Shown here: positions 25,624 through 33,893 of the stretch, piece after piece
Layout of the letters: every line of letters starts with the position of its first letter
How positions within the stretch are numbered: the stretch's first letter is position 1
From: Glaciecola flavus
GTDB lineage: Bacteria > Pseudomonadota > Gammaproteobacteria > Enterobacterales > Alteromonadaceae
NCBI RefSeq assembly: GCF_042646125.1
Contig: NZ_JBHRSW010000006.1
Location: 186,001-250,000 of the forward strand
Reading direction: 5' to 3'
DNA: 64,000 nt
Program-made: the position numbers and the translations under genes
The notes under the pieces: model-generated
Seen by the model: only the letters and a program-made list of their open reading frames with translations
Told to the model about the DNA's origin: nothing
Database searches by the model: none

Positions 25624-28089
25624 TTATCTGTACTCCGCTGCATTAGGTAAGGTACGTAATAGGTCGGCAAAGACACCTGCGGCGGTCACCGTTGCGCCAG
25701 CGCCGTAGCCTCGAATAACAAACGGGATAGGTGAATAATACTTTGAGTTTATAGCAAGGGCATTTTCACCGTCCTTAACCGCTGCCAAAGGATGTGAGTT
25801 CGAGACTGCCTGCACACTGACTTTACATTCGCCTTTATTTATTGAACCTACGTAGCGCAGTACTTTACCTTCGCTTTTTGCTTGTTGAGCTAACTCTGCG
25901 ATTTGCGCATCTAGCTGCGGTAGTCTAGCCATAAACGTGTCAATATCACCGCTAGCATCAAAACTTTCAGGTAACACTGACTCAATGCATATATCGTCCA
26001 ATTCAAGAGAAAGGCCAGACTCACGAGCCATGATCAATAGTTTGCGAGCCACATCCATCCCACTCAAGTCGTCACGCGGATCTGGCTCAGTGAAACCGTT
26101 TTCTTTGGCAATGCGTGTTGCCTCTGACAAGCTTAAACCTTCATCGAGTTTTCCAAAGACGAAAGAAAGAGAGCCAGAAAGTATGCCTTCAAAGGTTTCC
26201 AGTTGATCACCGGCAATCACTAATTTTTGTAGATTATCAATGACTGGAAGACCTGCGCCGACCGTCGTTTCGTATAAGTACTGTCTTCTAGCCTGTTGAG
26301 CGGTATCCTGTAACTTGTTGTAGTATTCGATAGAGGCGGTATTCGCTTTTTTATTAGGCGTAACTACATGAAAACCCGCTGCCAACATATCACAATACTG
26401 ATCAGCGATTTGTTGGTTACTGGTACAATCGATAATAACAGGATTGGTTAGGCTGTTTGCACGTACAAACTCAACCAAACGCGCCAGTGAAAATGCGTCT
26501 TTTTCAGCAGTAAGTAAAGATTTCCAATCGTTCGATACATCGATGCCTTCAGGCACTAGCAAATTGGCTTTGCTATTTGCTATGCCGTAAACAGTGAGTT
26601 TAATATCTTTCTCTTGCAGGGTTGTTTGTTGCTCGCTAATTTGGCGTAGTAGTTCTTCTCCAACTGTGCCACAGCCAATAAAAAACACATCAATAGGTTG
26701 CATGTTTGAGAAAAAGTTTTGGTGAATGACTTTTACGGCTTTTTTGGCTTTACTGTTTTCAATCACCGTAGAGATAGAGCGCTCTGACGACCCTTGAGCA
26801 ATAGCAACATTGTTCACGCGGGCTTGCGCTAGGGCGTCAAAAAACTTAGCCGCCATTCCTTTTGAATCTCTCATACCATCTCCCACCAGTGTGACGATAG
26901 CCAAATCCTTTCGGACTTCTATAGGCTCTAACAAATGGTTGCTTAGTTCTAAAGCAAAGCTTTCTTCAAGTAAATCAAGCGCTTTGTCTGCATCCTTGTT
27001 AGGGATACAAAAGCTAATACTGTATTCGGACGAGCTCTGTGTAATCAGCGAGATTGAGATACTGCCTTTTGAAATAACATCGAATATGCGACTCGCCATG
27101 CCCACCATGCCTTTCATTCCAGGACCCGAGACGTTAAACATAACAATATCTTCTAAATGAGATATTCCCTTAACGCTTGTCCAACGAGTACTTGCTTCAT
27201 TGCTGATGAGTGTACCCGGCGCGGCAGGATTAAGTGTGTTGCGAATTAAACAAGGAATACCGTATTGAGCAATCGGTCCGATGGTTTTAGGGTGAAGTAC
27301 TTTAGCACCAAAATAAGACAGCTCCATTGCTTCTTGATACGTCAATTTGTCTAGCAATACTGCGCCATCTACTTGGTTTGGATCGGCGTTATACACACCA
27401 TCGACATCAGTCCATATTTCGCAACAACTGGCATTAATGCAAGCAGCCAAAATAGCCGCGGAATAATCAGATCCGTTACGCCCTAGTGTGACTTTCTCAC
27501 CCGCTTCATTTGCAGCAACAAAGCCAGGCATAATCAATAACTCAGATCCATCCGTGTTGACGTCACTGAAGCGCGCCCTACTCTCATCCAGTAAAGCTAA
27601 ACTATCAAGGTAGTCACCGTCTGCAACGACAAAATCAACAGGGTCGATAATGCGGTTTTGAATGCCTTTTGCTGACAATATCGCACTGAATATATTGACA
27701 CTGACATACTCACCCAAACTCAAAATTGTAGCTGTCACTTGAGCAGGACATGTTCCTAGCAACTGAATACCAGCAAGTTGTTTCTCTAAAGTCGATAGCT
27801 TTGCGTCTATATATTCAGCGAGAGGGGCAAGTTGAAAGTCAGGTAGAGTGTCATTAAGTTCAGCAGCGATGCTTGTGAGTGTCATTTTTAATTTGGCAAA
27901 CAGTTCTCCAAAATCAACTTTACCTTCTGCTTGCTCACACAACAAAGACAAGGCATTTGTGACGCCTTTTGGTGCTGACAAAACCACTGCCGCCCCCTCT
28001 GCTTGGTGTGTTTGTTGGCTAATGTCGTATACACGCATGTAACGTTGTGCATCTGCTAACGACGAACCACCAAACTTTAACACTTTCAT
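25624..28089 (-). CDS. thrA: Bifunctional aspartokinase I / homoserine dehydrogenase I
   Basis: First and third steps of the aspartate pathway to threonine and methionine. 821 residues (820 in E. coli ThrA). The aspartokinase domain starts MKVLKFGGSSLAD and has TLGRNGSDYSAAIL. Two ACT regulatory domains lie around residues 315-460 (FNVSGPGMKGMVG; ITLVGDG-type IVTLVGDGMRDSKG). The dehydrogenase domain begins near 465 with DVFFIGCGTVGEELL, followed by the TPNKKAN and GLPVIDNLQ regions. Upstream are a Thr/Ile leader peptide, an attenuator and a MetJ-like box, so both threonine/isoleucine and methionine may control it. Confidence 0.97.
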   Translation of the reverse strand: MKVLKFGGSSLADAQRYMRVYDISQQTHQAEGAAVVLSAPKGVTNALSLLCEQAEGKVDFGELFAKLKMTLTSIAAELNDTLPDFQLAPLAEYIDAKLSTLEKQLAGIQLLGTCPAQVTATILSLGEYVSVNIFSAILSAKGIQNRIIDPVDFVVADGDYLDSLALLDESRARFSDVNTDGSELLIMPGFVAANEAGEKVTLGRNGSDYSAAILAACINASCCEIWTDVDGVYNADPNQVDGAVLLDKLTYQEAMELSYFGAKVLHPKTIGPIAQYGIPCLIRNTLNPAAPGTLISNEASTRWTSVKGISHLEDIVMFNVSGPGMKGMVGMASRIFDVISKGSISISLITQSSSEYSISFCIPNKDADKALDLLEESFALELSNHLLEPIEVRKDLAIVTLVGDGMRDSKGMAAKFFDALAQARVNNVAIAQGSSERSISTVIENSKAKKAVKVIHQNFFSNMQPIDVFFIGCGTVGEELLRQISEQQTTLQEKDIKLTVYGIANSKANLLVPEGIDVSNDWKSLLTAEKDAFSLARLVEFVRANSLTNPVIIDCTSNQQIADQYCDMLAAGFHVVTPNKKANTASIEYYNKLQDTAQQARRQYLYETTVGAGLPVIDNLQKLVIAGDQLETFEGILSGSLSFVFGKLDEGLSLSEATRIAKENGFTEPDPRDDLSGMDVARKLLIMARESGLSLELDDICIESVLPESFDASGDIDTFMARLPQLDAQIAELAQQAKSEGKVLRYVGSINKGECKVSVQAVSNSHPLAAVKDGENALAINSKYYSPIPFVIRGYGAGATVTAAGVFADLLRTLPNAAEYR

Positions 28090-28136
28090 CCAAAAACTCC
28101 TTGCTAATATCGACTAAATAAGACCGCGCTAGATAC

Positions 28137-28161
28137 AAAAAAACCCGCTTATTATGCGGGC
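28137..28161 (-). terminator. thr operon attenuator terminator
   Basis: Read on the minus strand, AAAGCCCGC pairs with GCGGGTTTT (including one G-U) around the loop ATAATAA, followed by a run of seven T. It lies between the leader peptide stop and thrA, the position of a transcription attenuator. Confidence 0.9.
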
Positions 28162-28200
28162 TTTCGTTAACTAGAAACAGGCACTGGCTAACGACCGCCC
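28158..28200 (-). promoter_or_regulatory. Probable antiterminator of the thr attenuator
   Basis: On the minus strand GGGCggtCGTTA (28200-28189) can pair with TAACGaaaGCCC (28169-28158), with a 3x3 internal loop. The second arm contains the GCCC needed for the terminator stem, so the two structures exclude each other. The first arm overlaps the leader peptide stop codon (CGT TAG). A ribosome stalled at the upstream Thr/Ile codons would leave it free (read-through), and one reaching the stop would cover it (termination). Confidence 0.7.
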
Positions 28201-28253
28201 TCTGGAGAGGTGGTAATAATAATCATGTCGTTAGTCATTAGAATTGTTTTCAT
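28188..28253 (-). CDS. thrL: thr operon leader peptide
   Basis: A 21-residue frame beginning MKTILMTND and ending SPEGGR, with the run ATT ATT ATT ACC ACC (three Ile then two Thr) in its middle. In all it has four Ile and four Thr codons. The composition, the position 99 bases before thrA and the following attenuator identify it as the regulatory leader of the thr operon, analogous to ThrL of E. coli. It has no strong ribosome site before the first ATG; ATGs at codons 6 and 10 would still leave the Ile/Thr run in frame. Confidence 0.88.
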   Translation of the reverse strand: MKTILMTNDMIIITTSPEGGR

Positions 28254-28263
28254 GGCGACAATT

Positions 28264-28287
28264 TGCCGTATAGACGTCTAAATGTCA
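28264..28287 (-). promoter_or_regulatory. MetJ-like operator upstream of the thr operon
   Basis: A perfect Met box AGACGTCT at 28272-28279 is followed in phase by AAATGTCA (five of eight matches) and preceded by TGCCGTAT (four of eight). On the minus strand a TTGACA hexamer (28289-28284) overlaps this block, as for an operator over a -35 element, although no convincing -10 was found at the right distance. MetJ control of metL-type aspartokinase genes is established in enterobacteria; control of a thrA operon is inferred here. Confidence 0.55.
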
Positions 28288-28327
28288 ACTAGATATCCAA
28301 TAAAGATAAGATATATCTTAGAGCCTG

Positions 28328-28370
28328 TTAGGGTCTGTTGACCTTTGGTCTTTGTTTGTTTTGACCCTAA
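28328..28370. repeat. Short inverted repeat with GGGTCTGTTGACC motif
   Basis: TTAGGGTC at 28328-28335 and GACCCTAA at 28363-28370 are perfect inverted ends around GTTGACCTTTGGTCTTTG. Similar motifs occur at 675-691 (GGGTCTGTTGATCTTTG, with CAAACAAAGAC shortly after) and 36632-36645 (GGGTCCGTTGACCTT). It may be a short mobile-element remnant or intergenic repeat. It lies upstream of cobB. Confidence 0.5.
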
Positions 28371-28429
28371 GGATAAGCATAGTTAGGATGACCATTAGCA
28401 CAATTAGCAAAAACAAGAGTTAACACACA

Positions 28430-29191
28430 ATGCTTACAGACAAAATACTACTCTCTAAAATTAGCAAAAATAGTACATGTAAAATAGTCGTGCTAACCGG
28501 TGCCGGAATTTCTGCAGAATCGGGACTCAAGACCTTTCGCGACAACAATGGTTTATGGGAAAATCACGCCATCAAAGAGGTCGCGACGCCTGAGGGCTTC
28601 GCTCGTAACCCTGACCTAGTCTACCGTTTTTACAACGAACTCAGAGCCCAACTACTCGACGAGACAGTCAAACCTAACCCCGCTCACTATGCATTGGGGA
28701 AATTGCAAAGTCTGATGGGCAATGAGTGCGTTATTGTCACACAAAACGTCGATAACCTGCACGAAAGAGGCGGCGCAACAAACGTTATTCACATGCACGG
28801 AGAGTTATTGTCGGCAAAGTGTGGGAAAACGAATAAATCAGTGATATCGCATGATGATGTTACCCGCGAGTCACGTTGTACCTGTTGTTCTCCTGCACAA
28901 GCTTTACGACCAGACATCGTTTGGTTTGGTGAGATGCCCTACCATATGGATGACATCGAATCCCACCTTTATGATTGCGACATATTCGTATCAATTGGCA
29001 CCTCCGGTAATGTTTATCCAGCAGCAGGCTTCGTCAATTTTGCGAACCAATGCGGCGCACATTCTATTGAACTCAATTTAGACCCGAGTGATATAAACAC
29101 AGCGTTTGCAGAGGCACATTATGGCCCAGCTTCAAAGTTAGTGGTTGAATTTGTAGAGCGCGTGCAAAGCCTGCTCCAAAACAGCCAATAA
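28430..29191 (+). CDS. cobB: NAD-dependent protein deacylase (sirtuin) CobB
   Basis: Sirtuin that removes acetyl and other acyl groups from lysines, using NAD. 253 residues. VVLTGAGISAESGLKTFRDNNGLWE is the NAD-binding start. TQNVDNLHERGG and IHMHGELLSAKC carry the catalytic His, and CTCCSPAQALRPDIVWFGEMPY is the zinc loop. As in E. coli CobB the first zinc pair lacks its second Cys (KCGKT). The GTSGNVYPAAGFV and ELNLDP blocks follow. A known target, acetyl-CoA synthetase, is encoded in this window at 56595. Confidence 0.96.
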   Translation: MLTDKILLSKISKNSTCKIVVLTGAGISAESGLKTFRDNNGLWENHAIKEVATPEGFARNPDLVYRFYNELRAQLLDETVKPNPAHYALGKLQSLMGNECVIVTQNVDNLHERGGATNVIHMHGELLSAKCGKTNKSVISHDDVTRESRCTCCSPAQALRPDIVWFGEMPYHMDDIESHLYDCDIFVSIGTSGNVYPAAGFVNFANQCGAHSIELNLDPSDINTAFAEAHYGPASKLVVEFVERVQSLLQNSQ

Positions 29192-29196
29192 GATCT

Positions 29197-30478
29197 ATAA
29201 AACAAGCTAGCACGGCGAGTAATCTCAACTACACTGAAACTTACAATATCGAAACGCCTTATCCTTATTTAGAAGACAGTCTGCAAATTGATTTCGCTAC
29301 ATTTGACCAAATGTGGCAACTATTTGCTCAAATTTTCGAATATTGGGAGTTGCATATGCCTGCATCTGGCGTGAAGTCTCAGCTGCTCGTAATTCGCTCG
29401 GCATGGTTTGTCTGGCTCTGAAAGTAACCATCCGCCTTGCCAAACTACCGGCACTTGTAAGTATTGTCCATTTGGCGCGCGCTATGCTGCGGCAAACTAT
29501 TTGGACGATTTACAAACATTTTATGACTATCCCAACTTGCAAATTATCAGTAATGCCGCTGTAGAATCTCTCATCATGTCTGACAAAGACACGGTTAAAG
29601 GAGTTAATTACATTGACAAAAACCTTGATCTGCACAGCGTAAAAGAGCTGTATGCCAAGCAAGTAATCTTGGCTGCCGGTGCCATAGAGTCGTCAAAAAT
29701 CCTATTGCGCTCGCAGAACGAAAACTGGCCAAATGGTATTGGCAACAATCATGACCTTGTGGGCAGAAATTTAATCACTCATCCCTATTTAATGTTTGAA
29801 GCTGAATTACCAGAAAACCCTTTAGGTTTGATGCCAGAAATGGATTTCCCCACTATGGTATCGCGCCACTTTGACAGCCCTGAAGAGCAAACAAATGGTA
29901 AATACATTATTGTCAATCCACCGTCCAGTATAGGCGTAAAACTCGCTCAGGAAATGCAAAACGGTAAGCCACTGGCGGTAATAAGAGATGAGCTCACCGG
30001 TAAAACCAAGCTACAACTGCATGTCTTAGTTGAGATATTTAGCCAACGAGACAACCGTTTATACAATATTAGTAAACGCAATCACATTGGACTTCAAGAG
30101 ACTGCCATTGAATTTGACCAAGGGCCAGACTTCGATCCTCGCATTCAACAGATACAGCTAGACATTGAAAAAATATTTACCGCAATGGGTGCACAACACA
30201 CGCGATTAAAAACGATTTCGTGGCGAGCGGACCATGCAGCATGCACAACCAGAATGGCAAGTTCTCCCGAGCTTGGCGTGGTCGATAAAAACTTACAAGT
30301 ATTTGGCGTCAACAATCTCTTTGTATGTTCGAATAGTTCGTTTTCCAGTTTGGGCGCAGTAAACCCAACACTCACATTATCTAGCCTTGCGCTGCGGTTG
30401 GGGGACTATCTAAACAACAATGTGCTCAATTCACCACAGAACGAGTGCCAACAAGCTGATAATAAGGAAGTAAACTAG
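29197..30478 (+). pseudogene. GMC-family flavin oxidoreductase, 5' truncated and frameshifted
   Basis: A 356-residue frame (from a TTG at 29408) carries the C-terminal two thirds of a GMC enzyme: PCQTTGTCKYCPFGARYAAANYL near the start, VILAAGAIESSKILLRS, and the ending NNLFVCSNSSFSSLGAVNPTLTLSSLALRLGDYL, the GMC C-terminal signature. The N-terminal FAD GxGxxG part is missing. Related sequence continues upstream in two other frames (…RNSLGMV around 29386-29409; YPYLEDSLQIDFATFDQMW around 29257-29316), so at least two frameshifts and an N-terminal deletion are inferred. No ribosome site precedes 29408. It overlaps the next start by one base. Confidence 0.75.
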
Positions 30479-31566
30479 TGAGCCAGAATACACAAGCACT
30501 GAGGCAGGCTATTCAAGAAAAATTGCAAACCGCAATCACCTTGGAGTTAAGTACCTTACCGCCATATTTGACAGCCTATTTTTCCATATGCCCCAATACG
30601 AATATTAAGGCGACAGAAGCAATCCGTAGTGTGTTTATGGAAGAAATGCTGCATCTTTGTTTAGCCGCAAATGTACTGGTTTCCATTGGAGGAACGGTAA
30701 GCTTTTCTGCCAAGACAATTCCCCAATACCCCTGCGTATTAGGCTTTAAGGGGCGCGAATTTAACATTGACTTGGCAAGGTTTTCCCGTCAGTCGGTCAA
30801 TACATTCAGGCGAATAGAGCTGCCTGATTACATGCCACCTTTAGACGAGTCTTTGCACGAAAAAGAAAACGTTAGCGTGAGTGGTTACAGTATCGGTGAG
30901 TTTTACAACAGCATATTGGACGATCTCCACACTTTGCACGATAGCTGTATTTCTAGCAAAGAAGCACTGTTCATCGCCGATGCGAGTAAGCAAATTACCG
31001 AGACTTATTTTTGGCGGGGTGGTGGAAAACCCATAGCCGTAGTGGATATGGATACGGCACGCGCAGCACTTAAGGAAATCATTGAACAGGGAGAAGGCAC
31101 ACATATCAGCCTTTACGACAATGATAATGTTGAATTTGGGCAAACGAGAGAACTCGCGCACTTTTTCAAGTTTAATGAGATTTATTACGAACGGGAATAC
31201 GAAGAAAATGACGATCCCCTTAAACCACCGTCAGGAAAAAAATTTGCGGTTAGCTACGGCGAAGTGTACCCACTGAAAACAAACTGTAAACAAAGCGACT
31301 TTGCAGACAATGAAGAGCTCGCGCAACTTAATCACAAATTCAATATGACTTACACACTCATGCTGAAACAAATTGAAGATGCCTATGCTGGAAACCCGCA
31401 TGTGCTATACAATGCCATCATGAACGGGATGCATGATTTAAGTCCTATTGCTCGAACGATGGCGAAAATTAAGATCGATCCAAATGATCCTCTCAGTGAA
31501 ACGGGCGCGCCGTCATTTGAATGGGTACAACCACTAGAAATTAAGGAAACAAAAAATGGGATTTAG
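30478..31566 (+). CDS. VioB-type ferritin-like domain protein
   Basis: 362 residues starting with GTG at 30478, which overlaps the TAG of the GMC gene. The first half matches the ferritin-like domain found at the C-terminus of VioB-type iminophenylpyruvate dimer synthases: AITLELSTLPPYLTAYFSI, then IRSVFMEEMLHLCLAANVLVSIGG, giving an E…ExxH metal-ligand pattern. Later residues (EELAQLNHKFNMTYTLMLKQIEDAY) supply further helices. VioB itself is about 1000 residues; only this domain is here. Enzymes of this group act in violacein and indolocarbazole synthesis, but this stand-alone form is also common in uncharacterised clusters. Product unknown. Confidence 0.75.
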   Translation: MSQNTQALRQAIQEKLQTAITLELSTLPPYLTAYFSICPNTNIKATEAIRSVFMEEMLHLCLAANVLVSIGGTVSFSAKTIPQYPCVLGFKGREFNIDLARFSRQSVNTFRRIELPDYMPPLDESLHEKENVSVSGYSIGEFYNSILDDLHTLHDSCISSKEALFIADASKQITETYFWRGGGKPIAVVDMDTARAALKEIIEQGEGTHISLYDNDNVEFGQTRELAHFFKFNEIYYEREYEENDDPLKPPSGKKFAVSYGEVYPLKTNCKQSDFADNEELAQLNHKFNMTYTLMLKQIEDAYAGNPHVLYNAIMNGMHDLSPIARTMAKIKIDPNDPLSETGAPSFEWVQPLEIKETKNGI

Positions 31567-32173
31567 AGTAGAGTTTAATTCCATACTGCGCAGTGACAAC
31601 TACGGAGATTTGACGGTAGGGAAGATATACGATTTCAATAAAGCAGGGAGTCGGGTATTTTTCGACGATATCCCTGTTTGGCTGTGCAATTCAGATTGGC
31701 AGGTACTTGCCGAGATCAGCATCATGTCGCAAACCCGAGAGAATGCTAATCTAACAGGTACATTCAGAGTGGACTATATTTATTCTGGTGAAGAACAAAA
31801 GACGATAAGCAAGGTGTTTGTACGCATGTACGACGGTGTATTAAGCCCCTATATTTATCTATTGTCGTCACAATCAGAATATGAAAACACATGCAAAACG
31901 GGCGAACTTGTCAGAGATAGCTTGTCTAGTGAAGGATTTATCCACGCCAGCCCGAAAAGCCAGTTGAATCGGGTAGCCAATAAATATTACAAAGAAACGG
32001 CAAAACCGCTGGTGATTACCTTGGAGTTAGAGAAAATAGAGCCGTCGGTTTTGTGGGAGCCGGCAACTGGCGGTTTATACCCACACATTTACGGCCCCTT
32101 AAATACAAGCGCAATTAAAAGCGTTCAGCCTATTGCGCTCAACGCCCATGGTGAATTCGATATAAAAATATAG
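31556..32173 (+). CDS. Two-domain protein: N-terminal DUF2584-like, C-terminal DUF952
   Basis: 205 residues, overlapping the ferritin-like gene by 11 bases, so translationally coupled. Residues about 99-205 match DUF952: IYLLSSQSEYENTC, then LSSEGFIHASPKSQLNRVANKYY and WEPATGGLYPHIYGPLNTSAI. This family has an ADP-ribosyltransferase-like fold by structural reports, with no proven activity. The N-terminal 95 residues (MGFRVEFNSIL…GSRVFFDDIPVWLC) resemble the DUF2584 family of Bacillus; this match is weak and from memory. It is the last gene of the three-gene run, convergent with the diguanylate cyclase. Confidence 0.65.
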   Translation: MGFRVEFNSILRSDNYGDLTVGKIYDFNKAGSRVFFDDIPVWLCNSDWQVLAEISIMSQTRENANLTGTFRVDYIYSGEEQKTISKVFVRMYDGVLSPYIYLLSSQSEYENTCKTGELVRDSLSSEGFIHASPKSQLNRVANKYYKETAKPLVITLELEKIEPSVLWEPATGGLYPHIYGPLNTSAIKSVQPIALNAHGEFDIKI

Positions 32174-32191
32174 AATTCTGTTGACGCTAGC

Positions 32192-32989
32192 TTAGGCTCC
32201 CCAACAGACTTGGTCCCGGCCTGCTTCTTTCGCTTGATAGAGCAGGTCATCCGCTTGCTTTATTGCTTGTTTTGGCAGCGCGACGCTTGGTTTACAACCG
32301 ACCGCTCCCACACTAATCGTCACTACACCGTGATGACTAGAGCGATGTTCGATTTCAAGCTCACGCACGGCCTTGCAACAGTTGTCTATGACCGTTTGTG
32401 CACCAGATTTAGTTGTATCTGTGAGCACAATCATAAATTCCTCACCGCCATAACGCGCCACAAAGTCCCTTGAGCGATGGAGTTGATCAGATAAAGCTTT
32501 GGCCACCAATGACAAGGCATTGTCACCTTGGTCGTGTCCATACTCGTCATTGTATAATTTGAACTGATCAACATCGACCATAGCAATCAGAATATTGGAC
32601 TGATTGCGTTGCGCTGAATTCCACTGGGATAGTAAGTATTGATCACATTTTCTGCGATTGGCAATGGCGGTTAAGGTATCGACCTTTGCTATTTTTCCTT
32701 CTGGCGTTACCGTCGTTTCTAAATTGCAAACCGTCTCGGCGGTTTCAAAAATATGTTTGTCCAGCGCTCTGATTTTTTTGACGGACGCTTCGTTGGAAAA
32801 TATTTCTTCGTCTAACTTGCCAGTGAGATCTTGTTTTGGACAACCAACAAGGCTTGCGAATGCTTTGTTGTGAGCAATGTATTCAAAATTTTTATTCTTC
32901 GCAAAAACAAGATCAGGGGTGGCGTCAAGAATGGCGTAAAACAGTGATGCTAAGTTTTCAGTGTGCTCTTGTTTGGACCGATTTGCCAT
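32192..32989 (-). CDS. Diguanylate cyclase with truncated PAS domain
   Basis: Makes cyclic di-GMP from GTP. Start taken at the ATG at 32989 (265 residues) after AGAGATAGTAGTA. Residues 12-97 read as the first part of a PAS domain (FYAILDATPDLVFAKNKNFEYIAHNKAFASLVG). The PAS stops at VTPEGK and runs straight into the GGDEF start VDTLTAIANRR at 103, so the last PAS strands seem deleted. The GGDEF domain is complete: active site GGEEF at 181-185, and an RxxD inhibitory site RSRD at 172-175, exactly five residues before it. No membrane segment, so cytosolic. Confidence 0.88.
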   Translation of the reverse strand: MANRSKQEHTENLASLFYAILDATPDLVFAKNKNFEYIAHNKAFASLVGCPKQDLTGKLDEEIFSNEASVKKIRALDKHIFETAETVCNLETTVTPEGKIAKVDTLTAIANRRKCDQYLLSQWNSAQRNQSNILIAMVDVDQFKLYNDEYGHDQGDNALSLVAKALSDQLHRSRDFVARYGGEEFMIVLTDTTKSGAQTVIDNCCKAVRELEIEHRSSHHGVVTISVGAVGCKPSVALPKQAIKQADDLLYQAKEAGRDQVCWGA

Positions 32990-33209
32990 TACTACTATCT
33001 CTATTGGGGCGGTTAAAAACCAAAAAGCAAGCATCCATACTTGAGGGAGTGGGCTAGAATTATAGACTTACTCCACTCTAAATGGCGTTCAGTATGTCAG
33101 TGCAAGCAAGTTGTATCAAGTTAAATGTGAACAACAAAAGTGTTCTTTTTTTGAATAAAAGCAGTATCTTATTCCTGACATTACGACTTAAATTGGCTAT
33201 GGTAATAGC

Positions 33210-33893
33210 ATGAACATTTTACTCATTGAAGACGAGCCCACAGTGGCCGACTTTATTATTAAAGGCATCAATAACGCAGGACATACTTGCGAACACAAAA
33301 GCGATGGCGAGAGCGGACTGCGCGAAGCCCTTAACGCCAGCTTTGATGTGATTATTCTTGATCGTATGCTACCCAAAATGGATGGTATGACGGTACTTGA
33401 AGAACTAAAACGAAGCAATATATCTAGCCCCGTGCTTTTTTTGAGTGCTAAAAATACCGTCGAAGATCGCGTATCAGGTTTACGCGCCGGTGCTGACGAC
33501 TACCTCACTAAACCCTTCGCCTTTGAAGAACTACTTGCCAGAGTAGAAGTCATGGCCAGCCGCTCTTCAATAGACGTAGCCAGCAACACGGAAATAGTCG
33601 CAGGTGAGCTATCCTTGGACTTAATTGAACGTACCGCAATTAGAAACGGCGTCGAAATAGAACTTCAATCCAAAGAATTTAAGTTGCTCGAGTACCTCAT
33701 GCTAAATCAAGACAAGGTCATAACACGGGCTATGCTACTCGAAAAAGTGTGGGAGTATAATTTTGACCCGCAAACCAATGTTATTGATGTTCACATCAGC
33801 CGCTTAAGAAACAAAATCGACAAAGGGTTTTCGTTTAATATGATTTCTACTATTCGCGGTGCCGGCTATCGCTTTACAGCAAACTGCGAATAA
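33210..33893 (+). CDS. OmpR-family response regulator
   Basis: 227 residues. The receiver domain has acidic pocket LLIEDEP, phosphoacceptor Asp51 in VIILDRMLPKMDG, and Lys101 in YLTKPFAFEE. The C-terminal winged helix (about 130-225) shows LQSKEFKLLEYLM, TRAMLLEKVWEYNFDPQTNVIDVHISRLRNKID and IRGAGYRF. The closest familiar groups are QseB/CopR-type regulators. The kinase gene follows with no spacer, so both form one two-component system. The signal and targets are unknown. Confidence 0.93.
   Translation: MNILLIEDEPTVADFIIKGINNAGHTCEHKSDGESGLREALNASFDVIILDRMLPKMDGMTVLEELKRSNISSPVLFLSAKNTVEDRVSGLRAGADDYLTKPFAFEELLARVEVMASRSSIDVASNTEIVAGELSLDLIERTAIRNGVEIELQSKEFKLLEYLMLNQDKVITRAMLLEKVWEYNFDPQTNVIDVHISRLRNKIDKGFSFNMISTIRGAGYRFTANCE

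Noticed and set aside
29313..29564. Separate small gene upstream of the GMC frame
   Set aside because: Part of its product (around RNSLGMV) is better read as a frameshifted piece of the GMC gene; no ribosome site.
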